The position numbers and the translations under genes were made by a program. A stretch of DNA of 64,000 nt from Lactobacillus johnsonii. GTDB lineage: Bacteria; Bacillota; Bacilli; Lactobacillales; Lactobacillaceae. The notes beneath the pieces were generated by a model that saw nothing but the letters and a program-made list of their open reading frames with translations, was not told where the DNA came from and did not search any database. How positions within the stretch are numbered: the stretch's first letter is position 1; the number at the start of each line of letters is the position of its first letter. Positions 56,866 to 64,000 of this stretch are shown piece after piece. Location: contig NZ_CP059055.1 in assembly GCF_014058685.1 (NCBI RefSeq), positions 1,054,001 through 1,118,000 on the forward strand. The letters are read 5' to 3'.

Positions 56866-57753
56866 ATGACTAAATTATTTAATAAACAACTCTTTAAACA
56901 AATCTTCTTCATTACTCTAGGCTGCAGCATATATGCCTTTAGCTTAGATGCCATCAGCATCCCTAACAAACTTGCTGATGGCGGGATTAGTGGTATTGCC
57001 CTTTTACTTCGGTATTGGTTCCACATCAATCCAGGTTTATCCACGTTACTTCTAAATATCCCCCTAATTATAATCGGATATCGCTTTATGGGCAAACGGC
57101 TCCTTGCCTTGACAATCTGGGGCACACTTTGCCTATCCTTCTTATCCTTTTGGCTTCATCTTCCTATTATAAACCAATTAAATTTAGACCATGATCTTTT
57201 TATTGCTGGTGTACTAGCAGGTTTATTTTCTGGTGTTGGAATCGGTATTGTATTTAAATACGGCGGAACCACGGGTGGAACAGATATTATTGCCAGAATT
57301 TTAGACTTAAAATTAGGAATTCCGGTTGGAAAATCTTTACTTGCTCTTGATGCATTTGTATTAACGATTTCTCTTAGTTATCTTGATATTAAGCATATGA
57401 TTTATACTTTGCTAGCTAGTTTTGTTTTAGCTAGAATTACTGATTCTATTCAAGCTGGTTCCTATGCTGCACGAGGATTGTTTATTATTTCTGATAAATA
57501 TGAACAGATCGCTAAAATGATTGATGTTCAGCTAGATCGAGGATATACCTTCATAAATGCAGAAGGCGGATTTGATCGATCAGCTAAAAAAATTATTTAC
57601 TGTGTAATTTCACCACGAGAAATTAGTCAAGTTAAAGAATTAATCTTGCGTGAAGATCCTAATGCCTTTGTTTCAGTTATCGATGTTCATGAAGCACTAG
57701 GTCAAGGCTTTACTTATGAAAGAAAAAAGAGACATATTTTCTTTAGAAGATAG
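56866..57753 (+). CDS. YitT family membrane protein (DUF2179 C-terminus)
   Basis: The 295-residue protein has about five helices in residues 1-190. Landmarks include the [26 protein letters not shown] region near 24-50 (in two pieces) and [16 protein letters not shown] near 137-152. A cytoplasmic DUF2179 domain follows (about 205-290; [10 protein letters not shown] and [13 protein letters not shown]). The family is widespread and of unknown function. AAGGAAG precedes the ATG. Confidence 0.9.
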   Translation: MTKLFNKQLFKQIFFITLGCSIYAFSLDAISIPNKLADGGISGIALLLRYWFHINPGLSTLLLNIPLIIIGYRFMGKRLLALTIWGTLCLSFLSFWLHLPIINQLNLDHDLFIAGVLAGLFSGVGIGIVFKYGGTTGGTDIIARILDLKLGIPVGKSLLALDAFVLTISLSYLDIKHMIYTLLASFVLARITDSIQAGSYAARGLFIISDKYEQIAKMIDVQLDRGYTFINAEGGFDRSAKKIIYCVISPREISQVKELILREDPNAFVSVIDVHEALGQGFTYERKKRHIFFRR

Positions 57754-57762
57754 TAGTTAGGA

Positions 57763-57791
57763 AGAAACTAGTTGTTGCTAGTTTCTTTTTT
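57763..57791 (+). terminator. terminator of the yitT-family gene
   Basis: AGAAACTAG pairs with CTAGTTTCT across a 6-nt loop, then TTTTT. It lies 9 nt after the stop. Confidence 0.88.
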
Positions 57792-57807
57792 ATCTTTAAA
57801 GATAAAA

Positions 57808-57867
57808 AGTTTGGAGTTAACTCCAAACTATGCTCAAAAAAGTCACAAATTTGGAGTTAACCCCAAA
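57808..57867. promoter_or_regulatory. twin palindromes upstream of the prenyltransferase gene
   Basis: TTTGGAGTTAACTCCAAA (arms extend to a perfect 22-bp palindrome, 57808-57829) and TTTGGAGTTAACCCCAAA (57850-57867, one mismatch) have centres exactly 40 bp apart. They end about 28 bp before a candidate -35. This looks like paired operator sites; the binding protein is unknown. Confidence 0.55.
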
Positions 57868-57895
57868 CTTTTGTTTATCAACTACAGCGCCCTAT

Positions 57896-57923
57896 TTTAC
57901 ATCAATTAAAAAACGAGTATTAT
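57896..57923 (+). promoter_or_regulatory. promoter candidate of the UbiA-family gene
   Basis: TTTACA (57896-57901), 16 nt, TATTAT (57918-57923). Transcription would begin about 30 nt before the ATG at 57960. CGAGG at 57949 serves as ribosome binding site. Confidence 0.55.
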
Positions 57924-57959
57924 AAATTAAGGATTTCGTTTATAATATCGAGGAAAACA

Positions 57960-58877
57960 ATGGAAAATAAAATTACTTGGGCAGCCTTCTATGAACTATC
58001 AGAAATTTATATTGCGCCTTTAAATCTAATTTGGTTCTTATTTGCCAGTGCAATTGCCTATCAGGATTTTCACTATCTAAATATCATCAATATTTTACTC
58101 TGCTTTTTAGATGTCTTTTTATTTGATCTAGCAGTTAATATTGCAGATGACTATTTTGACTATTTGCACGGCAAGGATCCGCATTTCTTAACTGTTACTA
58201 ACACTATTGGTCGTATGAAACTCTCATTACCTGCAGTTAAAAAATTAATGGTTATTATGTATATTGTTTCAGCTATTCCAGGCCTAATTTTAGTATACCG
58301 AACTAACTATATCGTTTTAATACTAGGGATGATTGGCTATTTCTTTGGAATTTTTTATACTGCTGGTCCTAAGCCACTTAATGCAACCAAATTTTGTGAA
58401 TTAATTGTTAGTGGAATGATTTCAGTTTTCATTATCGAAGTTGGCGTGTATGTTGCAATTTGTGGACAATACACTTTTACCTGGAACACTTTCTTAACGA
58501 CTCTACTTAAGTGTTTACCAATATTCTTCTTATTTTTTGCCACTCAACTAGCTAATAATACCTGCGATTTACGTGAAGATCTTATTAATGGTAGAAAGAC
58601 CTTTGCAAGTTATCTTGGAACTAAAAAATCGATTTATTTATTGAAAATCCTTACCATTCTGGGCTTTCTTACTCCCATTCTTTTAGCAGCTATAAACCAA
58701 ATTAGCTGGTTTAATACTCTGGTTGTGCTAATAACCCCATTTTTATGGAAAAATTTACAGACTTTCTTCAATAATCCGGACAAGCATAAAACCTATATGA
58801 TTTTCATCAAAAACGAATCCCTGTACTTCACAATTTACATTGGTCTATTTTTCATTTTGTCCTTAATAAAAAGATAG
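57960..58877 (+). CDS. UbiA-family prenyltransferase (MenA-like)
   Basis: The 305-residue membrane protein has about nine helices. The first aspartate-rich motif is NIADDYFDYLHG near 60-71. The second is NNTCDLREDLINGRKTFASY near 198-217. These bind the prenyl diphosphate through Mg2+. The NGRKT form resembles 1,4-dihydroxy-2-naphthoate polyprenyltransferases (menaquinone synthesis). No other men gene is in view, so its aromatic substrate is open. Confidence 0.85.
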   Translation: MENKITWAAFYELSEIYIAPLNLIWFLFASAIAYQDFHYLNIINILLCFLDVFLFDLAVNIADDYFDYLHGKDPHFLTVTNTIGRMKLSLPAVKKLMVIMYIVSAIPGLILVYRTNYIVLILGMIGYFFGIFYTAGPKPLNATKFCELIVSGMISVFIIEVGVYVAICGQYTFTWNTFLTTLLKCLPIFFLFFATQLANNTCDLREDLINGRKTFASYLGTKKSIYLLKILTILGFLTPILLAAINQISWFNTLVVLITPFLWKNLQTFFNNPDKHKTYMIFIKNESLYFTIYIGLFFILSLIKR

Positions 58878-58878
58878 C

Positions 58879-58917
58879 AAAAAACTACCGACTTTAAGTT
58901 AAAAATCGGTAGTTTTT
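58879..58917 (+). terminator. terminator of the prenyltransferase gene
   Basis: A 12-bp stem AAAAACTACCGA/TCGGTAGTTTTT directly follows the stop codon. Confidence 0.92.
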
Positions 58918-59022
58918 ATTTTTGCGCGCGTTTTTTAACCGCTTTGCGTGCGATTAATTACGTTTTCAATAAAAATTATAAATTCTCCGCAATTTTATCT
59001 GCTTACCGTGAATTATACCTTA

Positions 59023-59964
59023 CTACTGCTCAAAAAAGTCATCGTCAATGTCATATAATTCATAAGTTTGACTAACTTGTACTCCCACTTTATATTGGAT
59101 CATCAAGTTAGTAAGCATTTCACCATCAACCAAAGCAATATTTAACTGCTTTGCTGCTTCTTTTGCATCCTTAGTAAATGAAGAGGTAGTAATAAAGACT
59201 CCCCGATCAGCTTGTTTTCGCCGTAATGCCCCGAAAAAGCTATTAATCTCTGGACTACCAACAACATTATTTTCTGCATATCTTTTTACTTGAATATAGA
59301 CAGTACGCAATCCTAACGGATCTTGATTAATAATGCCATCAATACCACCATCATTAGATTTTTGCGTTACTACGGATTGTCCGTTTGTACCTTTGTAGCC
59401 CATCGCATTTAAAAGTTTTACCATCATTTCTTCAAATTGATACGGATCAGTCTTTCGCAACTTTGCAATCAAGGTTTCTGAAAGATCACTATTTTGCTTT
59501 TCAAACCAATCTTTAATTTGTTTTTCGCTTAATTCAAAGGTTTGTTCTTCAGTAATTTCGTTGTCAAATTCTTTTTTACTCTTTATTTTCTTCTGATGCT
59601 CTAAATAAGCAGGCTGTGAGTGAATATATTCTCGCGTAATGTTTAACCCATATTTATTCAAAGCATGTTGGCCGAGAGTAGTAATCTGATACAAGCCTCT
59701 TTTGGGTGCAGCTAATAAACCCGAAATTTTTAAATCACTCAAAGCCCAATTAACTCGGTCTGCTGCTACTAAATCATGGTATTTTGACGAATACCGTAAT
59801 GTCATAAGTTCTTCTGGTAAGTTAATTTCATTTAAAACGCTTTGTATTAATTCTTGTCTTTTCCAGAGATTTTTAGTACTTGTAACTTGTAAAATAGGTC
59901 CGAGAAAAGCATCCCAAGTTGGCATTCCATTATCACTGTGTTTTAAAGTTTTGTAGTCTATCAT
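59023..59964 (-). CDS. mrr: Mrr-family restriction endonuclease
   Basis: This type IV-like endonuclease is expected to cut modified DNA. It has 313 residues. An N-terminal Mrr_N winged-helix unit spans about 10-110 (PTWDAFLGPILQV; RVNWALSDLKISGLL; ITTLGQHALNKYG). The C-terminal Mrr catalytic domain spans about 165-290: MMVKLLNAMGYKG, then GGIDGI with the catalytic Asp, and YIQVKRY carrying the Q-x-K. It lies 38 nt downstream of a second Mrr-like gene, and the two probably form one unit. Confidence 0.9.
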   Translation of the reverse strand: MIDYKTLKHSDNGMPTWDAFLGPILQVTSTKNLWKRQELIQSVLNEINLPEELMTLRYSSKYHDLVAADRVNWALSDLKISGLLAAPKRGLYQITTLGQHALNKYGLNITREYIHSQPAYLEHQKKIKSKKEFDNEITEEQTFELSEKQIKDWFEKQNSDLSETLIAKLRKTDPYQFEEMMVKLLNAMGYKGTNGQSVVTQKSNDGGIDGIINQDPLGLRTVYIQVKRYAENNVVGSPEINSFFGALRRKQADRGVFITTSSFTKDAKEAAKQLNIALVDGEMLTNLMIQYKVGVQVSQTYELYDIDDDFFEQ

Positions 59965-60002
59965 CGAATTTTCCTAATAGCCTTTAAGTCCATCATTCAT
60001 TC

Positions 60003-60920
60003 TTAATCTTTTTCGAAATAGTAGTCATCAAGGGTATAAGTTTGAACAGGCGTGATATGTAATTGATATTTTTCAATCAGATCACACAACTCTTGCCCAT
60101 CAATTAATGTCACTGTTCTATTTCCCTGCATAGCAATTTGCTCTGCAGAATTTGTATAGGAGCTTGTGGTTACAAATATTCCATATTCAGCATTAAATGA
60201 ATCCATTGTTCCTTTAAAATCACGAATTTCTGATTCACCCACTAGTCCCGCTGTATACCTTTTACATTGAATCGCAACACGACTGGTTCGAAATTCATTC
60301 GCTCTAAAATAACCAAAACCATCTATGCCATGATCCCCACTAAGTTTAATACCCTTAATCTTATCAATTTTTACACCCATTTTAGAAATTAATAATCGTA
60401 AAAAACTTTCAAATTTTGCGGGAGAAAATTTCTTAATCTGTTCCAGTAACTGTGATTTCCAAGCATCTTCTGCGGTATCTTGTTCGTCTAAAGAGTTGCC
60501 TAATTCAGATTCAACAATTTCCTTAGCTTCGGTATTATTCTGTTTAGCTTTATTTTTTTCATAACGTAAAGTATTTTTCTTATTCCAATATGCTCCGATT
60601 TTTTGATTTTGTAACTCATCCGGATAGTTAGTAAGATCAGCTGATCGACCACTATCTGTTAGTATCACATCTTGCCCTCTCTGCAAAGGTTCCACATAAC
60701 CTACTATTTCAAGATTCTTCAAGCCAAAATTAAAGTCAAATAAAAATGGACTATAGGATCCGTTCTTAGTCTTTTTACGAAAGTAAACCTTATCATGGTC
60801 CAAACCATCAATTTCACTCTCAGCAATTTCTTTTTTTATATCCTTACGGGATGCTGTACCACCTAAATTTCGTAAGGCCAATATAATAGCTTTTTGTACA
60901 TCTCTTCGTTTATATTCCAT
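60003..60920 (-). CDS. second Mrr-like restriction endonuclease
   Basis: The protein has 305 residues from the ATG at 60920 (AGG 9 nt upstream). The N-terminal region (about 1-100) is a different winged-helix module (RRDVQKAIILALRNLGGTAS; DLTNYPDEL after a strand pair). A charged linker follows, then an Mrr catalytic domain about 170-290: FESFLRLLISKMG, DHGIDGFGYF with the catalytic Asp, and AIQCKRYTAG carrying the Q-x-K. The C-terminal tails of the two nucleases are alike (TYTLDDYYFEKD here, TYELYDIDDDFFEQ in the other). Two catalytic subunits may work together, which is inference. Confidence 0.86.
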   Translation of the reverse strand: MEYKRRDVQKAIILALRNLGGTASRKDIKKEIAESEIDGLDHDKVYFRKKTKNGSYSPFLFDFNFGLKNLEIVGYVEPLQRGQDVILTDSGRSADLTNYPDELQNQKIGAYWNKKNTLRYEKNKAKQNNTEAKEIVESELGNSLDEQDTAEDAWKSQLLEQIKKFSPAKFESFLRLLISKMGVKIDKIKGIKLSGDHGIDGFGYFRANEFRTSRVAIQCKRYTAGLVGESEIRDFKGTMDSFNAEYGIFVTTSSYTNSAEQIAMQGNRTVTLIDGQELCDLIEKYQLHITPVQTYTLDDYYFEKD

Positions 60921-60983
60921 AATCATCATCCTAATGGCTTTTATCTAAAATATTACTAATTTAAGTATATCAAAAATGGTACT

Positions 60984-62111
60984 ATGCATTTTCCTCTTCT
61001 TGTTTGGGAGCAACGTAAGTTTGAGTCTTTAATATATCCTGAAAAAATAAAAAATAAAAATAACTTGCAGTTACCAGCATACTCAATTTCAAATAAGAAT
61101 GGATTCATTGCTCAAACTGATCAATTTGGAAAAGATAATACCTATTCTAAAACAGATAAGAAAACTAATTATATAGTTAATCCAGGAGCATTCGCTTATA
61201 ATCCGGCTAGGATTAACGTTGGTTCAATAGGATATCAAAACTTAGCTACACCGGTCTTAGTTAGTTCCCTGTATGAAGTTTTTAAAACTAATTCTCAAAT
61301 AAACGATCTTTTTCTAATATATTGGTTTAAAACTGATAAATTTTTTAATCAAATAAAAAAATATGAAGAAGGAGGTGTTCGACAATACTATTTTTTGGAT
61401 AAACTTCTTTTTTCTGAGATAATTATTCCTAAGGATGCTAGGGAACAACAAAAGATTTCTAAAATATTAAAAAAGTTAGATTACTTATTTTCTCTTCAGC
61501 AACGAAAATTGAAACTATTTGATCAACTAAGAAAGACTTTATTAGAATATTTGATTTCTGAACAGAAAATACCGATAGTTAGATTTAATTCATTCAGAAA
61601 GGAATGGAAAGTATTTAGATTACAAAATCTCATTATTAAAACTACAAAAGGAAAGGCAAAAGCTGACATGGTTGGTAATCGTTCCATTTATCTAGATACA
61701 GCCTATTTAAATGGTGGAGCACTTTCTACAGTAGATGCACCTACTGATGTTTATAAAGATGACATAGTAATATTATGGGATGGTTCACTTGCTGGTAAAG
61801 TGTATCATGGCTTTAGTGGAGCTTTAGGCTCCACTCTTAAAAGCTTTACCCCTAAATATTCGGGAGAATACCTTTTTCAATACTTACAGAGATCTCAAGA
61901 AAAAATATTTAAAAATTATCGTACACCTAATATTCCTCATGTAGTTAAGGACTTTATTACTATTTTTAAAGTAAATGCTCCTTCTTTAGAAGAACAAAAT
62001 AAAATTTCTACTATTTTGGAATCAATAGATCTATTAATTGACAATCAAAATACTAAAATAAAAAAGTGGAAAAAGATAAAAGAACATCTTTTACAAAAAA
62101 TGTTTATTTGA
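60984..62111 (+). CDS. hsdS: type I restriction-modification specificity subunit HsdS
   Basis: HsdS supplies DNA sequence recognition to HsdM and HsdR. The 375-residue protein has two target-recognition domains. TRD1 is about 5-150, followed by the helical DAREQQKISKILKKLDYLFSLQQRKLKL spacer (in parts). TRD2 is about 205-330, followed by LEEQNKISTILESIDLLIDNQNTKI. It begins abruptly at FPLLVWEQRKFESL, where typical HsdS proteins have an extra lead-in. No Shine-Dalgarno precedes the ATG, and a stop lies ten codons upstream. It may therefore be a silent or recombined copy. No hsdM or hsdR is in view. Confidence 0.8.
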   Translation: MHFPLLVWEQRKFESLIYPEKIKNKNNLQLPAYSISNKNGFIAQTDQFGKDNTYSKTDKKTNYIVNPGAFAYNPARINVGSIGYQNLATPVLVSSLYEVFKTNSQINDLFLIYWFKTDKFFNQIKKYEEGGVRQYYFLDKLLFSEIIIPKDAREQQKISKILKKLDYLFSLQQRKLKLFDQLRKTLLEYLISEQKIPIVRFNSFRKEWKVFRLQNLIIKTTKGKAKADMVGNRSIYLDTAYLNGGALSTVDAPTDVYKDDIVILWDGSLAGKVYHGFSGALGSTLKSFTPKYSGEYLFQYLQRSQEKIFKNYRTPNIPHVVKDFITIFKVNAPSLEEQNKISTILESIDLLIDNQNTKIKKWKKIKEHLLQKMFI

Positions 62112-62397
62112 TTAGCTATGAAATTTTAAAATCTTTCTATGTTCAAATTCAATATCGATAGAAAGAATGGACACTGTTAAAGAAATAGACTTTGAAGTAG
62201 GAATTTTTTTAGATTTAAAAGATACGATATTTTTTTATTTTTATTCTTTTCTATTAAATCAAAGTTTATTAATAAATTGGCTATTTTAGTTTGTTCTTTA
62301 AAATTTGGAACCCATAATTTAAAATCTTCTACATCTTTTTTTGATAAATTAATTTGAGACATTCCCGCTGCCATTTTTTTAAAATAGCGCTGTTTAA

Positions 62398-62411
62398 GAT
62401 TTATATATTTT
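62398..62411. repeat. 14-bp direct repeat flanking the IS (left copy)
   Basis: GATTTATATATTTT occurs identically at 62398-62411 and 63600-63613, on either side of the IS. One copy suffices to restore the hsdS frame, so it looks like a target-site duplication. Confidence 0.7.
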
Positions 62412-63599
62412 CGCAAATTGCAATAATAAATTGAACACTTTTAGTTAAGCTGCTTGATAGATTAGATCTAATTCTCTTTCAAAGATTTCATCTGGTGTAT
62501 GATAGGCCAGTATCTTTCTTGGCAAAGAATTGCACCAGGTTTCAATATTAATGATGTCTTGTAAAGAATAGTTAGCTATTGCTTCTCCCTTAGGAATGAA
62601 TCTGCGAATAAGACCATTGTGTCTTTCAACTGTTCCCTTATCACAAGAAGTGTAAGGATGGGCATAGTAAACCAGTGTATTGGATACTTTTTCTAGGTTG
62701 GAAAGATCTGCAAACTCTGAGCCATTATCAGTGGTAATGGTTTTAAAAATATCATTCCAATGTTCGCTGTATTGCCTTTGGAGTTCTTTAAAGGCCTGCA
62801 TGACACTGACAGAAGTCTTGTCAGGAATACGAAGAATTAAAAACTCACGACTCATACGCTCAGATAAGGTTAGCAGTACCTCATCATCTTTGCTCTTATG
62901 TCCGAGAACTAAATCGCATTCCCAATGACCGAATTCATTACGTTTATTGATCTCTTTAGGACGTTCTTCAATGCTTCTGCCAAGTTTTTTCTTATTTTTG
63001 CGAATACGATGAAGCTTAGTATTGCGTTTAAGCTTCTCTGGCAAGTCGTAATTATAAATTCCTAATAAGCCTTGATCAACGTAATTATAAAGAGTTTTGG
63101 TGCAGACAACATCGCTGCTAGCGAATTCGCCAACAGCAGTAGCACGATTACTGCACACATCAAGCGACCAGCCATCTTTAAAAAAATGCTTGTGGACATA
63201 GCGCATGAATTGAGCTTTCCTGAGAAAGTCTGATTTGCGCCCACAATTTTTACGATGAGCTTTATATGCATCATGCCCTTGAGTAGCCTTATATTTTTTG
63301 ACTTTACCATGATACAGTTTTACAGTGCCACGCTTAACCTCATAGCTGATAGTAGAAGGAGAACAGTTAAGTTCACGGGCAATTGCACGCAAAGAATAGC
63401 CATCTTTCAAACGCAATTGAATAATAACTCGCTCTTCAAATGATAAATGCTTGCCTTTAACGTGCTGGTTCATGGTAGAATGTAAAGAGTCCATTTTGAC
63501 CTCCAATAGAAAGTTTTTGTGGTTATTAACATTCTATCAAACAGGTCCGAATGGACTTTTTATTTTTTATCAAGTGTTCAATTTAATTTTACAATCAGC
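62412..63599 (-). mobile_element. IS30-family insertion sequence inside hsdS
   Basis: The element is about 1.19 kb with one transposase gene. Imperfect terminal inverted repeats of 24 bp match at 21 positions (62417-62440 and 63572-63595), sharing the inner core AAATTGAACACTT. Exact outer ends are uncertain by 4-5 bp. The flanks carry a 14-bp direct repeat. Confidence 0.88.
62445..63494 (-). CDS. IS30-family transposase
   Basis: The 349-residue transposase starts at the ATG at 63494, behind GGAGGT. An N-terminal helix-turn-helix (LSFEERVIIQLRLKDGYSL and IARELNCSPSTISYEVKRG) is followed by the DDE core: Asp in HWECDLVLGH, Asp in TTDNGSEF and Glu in GTVERHNGLIRRFIPKG. It is intact and so may still be active. 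Confidence 0.95.
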   Translation of the reverse strand: MDSLHSTMNQHVKGKHLSFEERVIIQLRLKDGYSLRAIARELNCSPSTISYEVKRGTVKLYHGKVKKYKATQGHDAYKAHRKNCGRKSDFLRKAQFMRYVHKHFFKDGWSLDVCSNRATAVGEFASSDVVCTKTLYNYVDQGLLGIYNYDLPEKLKRNTKLHRIRKNKKKLGRSIEERPKEINKRNEFGHWECDLVLGHKSKDDEVLLTLSERMSREFLILRIPDKTSVSVMQAFKELQRQYSEHWNDIFKTITTDNGSEFADLSNLEKVSNTLVYYAHPYTSCDKGTVERHNGLIRRFIPKGEAIANYSLQDIINIETWCNSLPRKILAYHTPDEIFERELDLIYQAA

Positions 63600-63613
63600 G
63601 ATTTATATATTTT
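63600..63613. repeat. 14-bp direct repeat flanking the IS (right copy)
   Basis: This is the second identical copy of GATTTATATATTTT, directly outside the IS end. Confidence 0.7.
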
Positions 63614-64000
63614 GAAATAAAAACAGCATTTAGGTTTTCATTTGGAGATAAAGATGCCACCCGCTGATTTAATATATATTTATTATTTGTTGGTATAACT
63701 GCAGAAGTACCTATTAGTTGACCATGGGCAATATCACTTAAAATCATTACAATATCATTTTTTCTTAAAGTAGGGAATTGTTGATTAATATATTTACCTG
63801 AAGACTTCAACCTACCTTCTTTAGAAATAGAATTTAGATTGATAAGTTCAAACTTTCCTTTAAGTAACTGATGTTGTTCGTGTGTTGTACCATTTTTATA
63901 ATTTGTAATATTTTTTAATTTTTTCTTATTCCAAGTAGAATTTAAATTAAATTTGATAGGAATTCTATCATTAAAATTGGGATAAATAGATAGACTTATC

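Larger units (their letters stand above)
62177..64000 (-). pseudogene. hsdS: second hsdS, split by an IS30-family element and cut by the window edge
   Basis: From the window edge to 63595 the minus strand encodes the middle of an HsdS (IPIKFNLNSTWNKKKLKN; GRLKSSGKYINQQF; HGQLIGTSAVIP) ending FISKYIN before an IS. After the IS the frame resumes KYINLKQRYFKKMAAGMS and ends LKKFLLQSLFL at 62177. Joining the halves through one copy of AAAATATATAAATC gives a continuous second target-recognition domain and C-terminal helix. The first part lies outside the window. It faces the other hsdS head to head at their 3' ends. Confidence 0.85.

Noticed and set aside
58922-58955. Locally GC-rich GCGCGCG...GCGTGCG patch
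   Set aside because: It forms only a seven-pair stem with a mismatch and lacks a T tail; too weak to call a terminator or a site.
60984-64000. hsdS inversion system driven by inverted repeats within this window
   Set aside because: I compared the two opposed hsdS genes by eye and saw no long identical inverted segments; a partner could lie outside the window.
1-64000. CRISPR array, tRNA or rRNA genes, prophage
   Set aside because: No regularly spaced repeats with unique spacers, no cloverleaf genes and no phage structural genes were seen.

Overview
The window is low-GC Firmicutes DNA and most resembles the Lactobacillus gasseri/johnsonii/paragasseri group. Supporting signs are an MCTS-type bile salt hydrolase, a sufCDSUB operon, an Nramp manganese transporter, a T-box ahead of brnQ, a YSIRK/LPQTG giant adhesin, and the Firmicutes topA-trmFO-xerC-hslV-hslU order. 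The species call is inference. I saw no rRNA or tRNA genes and no CRISPR array.

Layout. 1-1.5 kb: 5' part of a bile salt hydrolase gene and a decayed matrixin-type metalloprotease. 1.5-9.3 kb (minus strand): a methyltransferase, then the Fe-S assembly operon sufC-D-S-U-B with a DUF59 assembly factor and the manganese transporter mntH at its end. 9.4-11.2 kb: brnQ under a T-box leader. 11.2-18.4 kb: a DUF4097 protein, a frameshifted alcohol dehydrogenase, an OmpR-type two-component system with a PepSY exoprotein, Nudix and HAD hydrolases, and a deleted aldo/keto reductase. 18.5-19.2 kb: a TMEM175-type channel.

19.3-32.3 kb is one 4317-residue wall-anchored surface protein: YSIRK signal, beta-helix-like head, 6 FIVAR-like repeats, 38 DUF1542 repeats and LPQTG. 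About 14-15 of the DUF1542 repeats were duplicated as one block. Divergent from it is a LytTR regulator plus DUF3021 membrane protein pair. The pair has a two-turn-spaced direct repeat ahead of its promoter.

33.6-42.4 kb: acetoin genes (alsS-alsD), a flavin-binding protein, an ABC-F ribosome-protection-type ATPase behind a convincing transcription attenuator, a decayed intergenic zone, a YeiH transporter and small membrane proteins. 42.4-54.8 kb is a conserved housekeeping run on the minus strand: aldose epimerase, hslU, hslV, xerC, trmFO, topA, dprA, rnhB, rbgA, an S41 protease, yozE and degV. 54.9-58.9 kb: hemolysin III, cca, YitT and a UbiA prenyltransferase.

59-64 kb is a defence region. 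It holds two tandem Mrr-like restriction nucleases, a type I specificity gene (hsdS) on the plus strand, and a second, opposed hsdS split by an IS30-family element.

The most interesting regulatory reads are the three-segment attenuator upstream of the ABC-F gene, the LytTR-like operator next to the adhesin, the hairpin that buries the dprA ribosome binding site, and twin palindromes upstream of the prenyltransferase. At least five genes are broken: matrixin, alcohol dehydrogenase, aldo/keto reductase, a small membrane protein and hsdS. This suggests a strain losing accessory functions.
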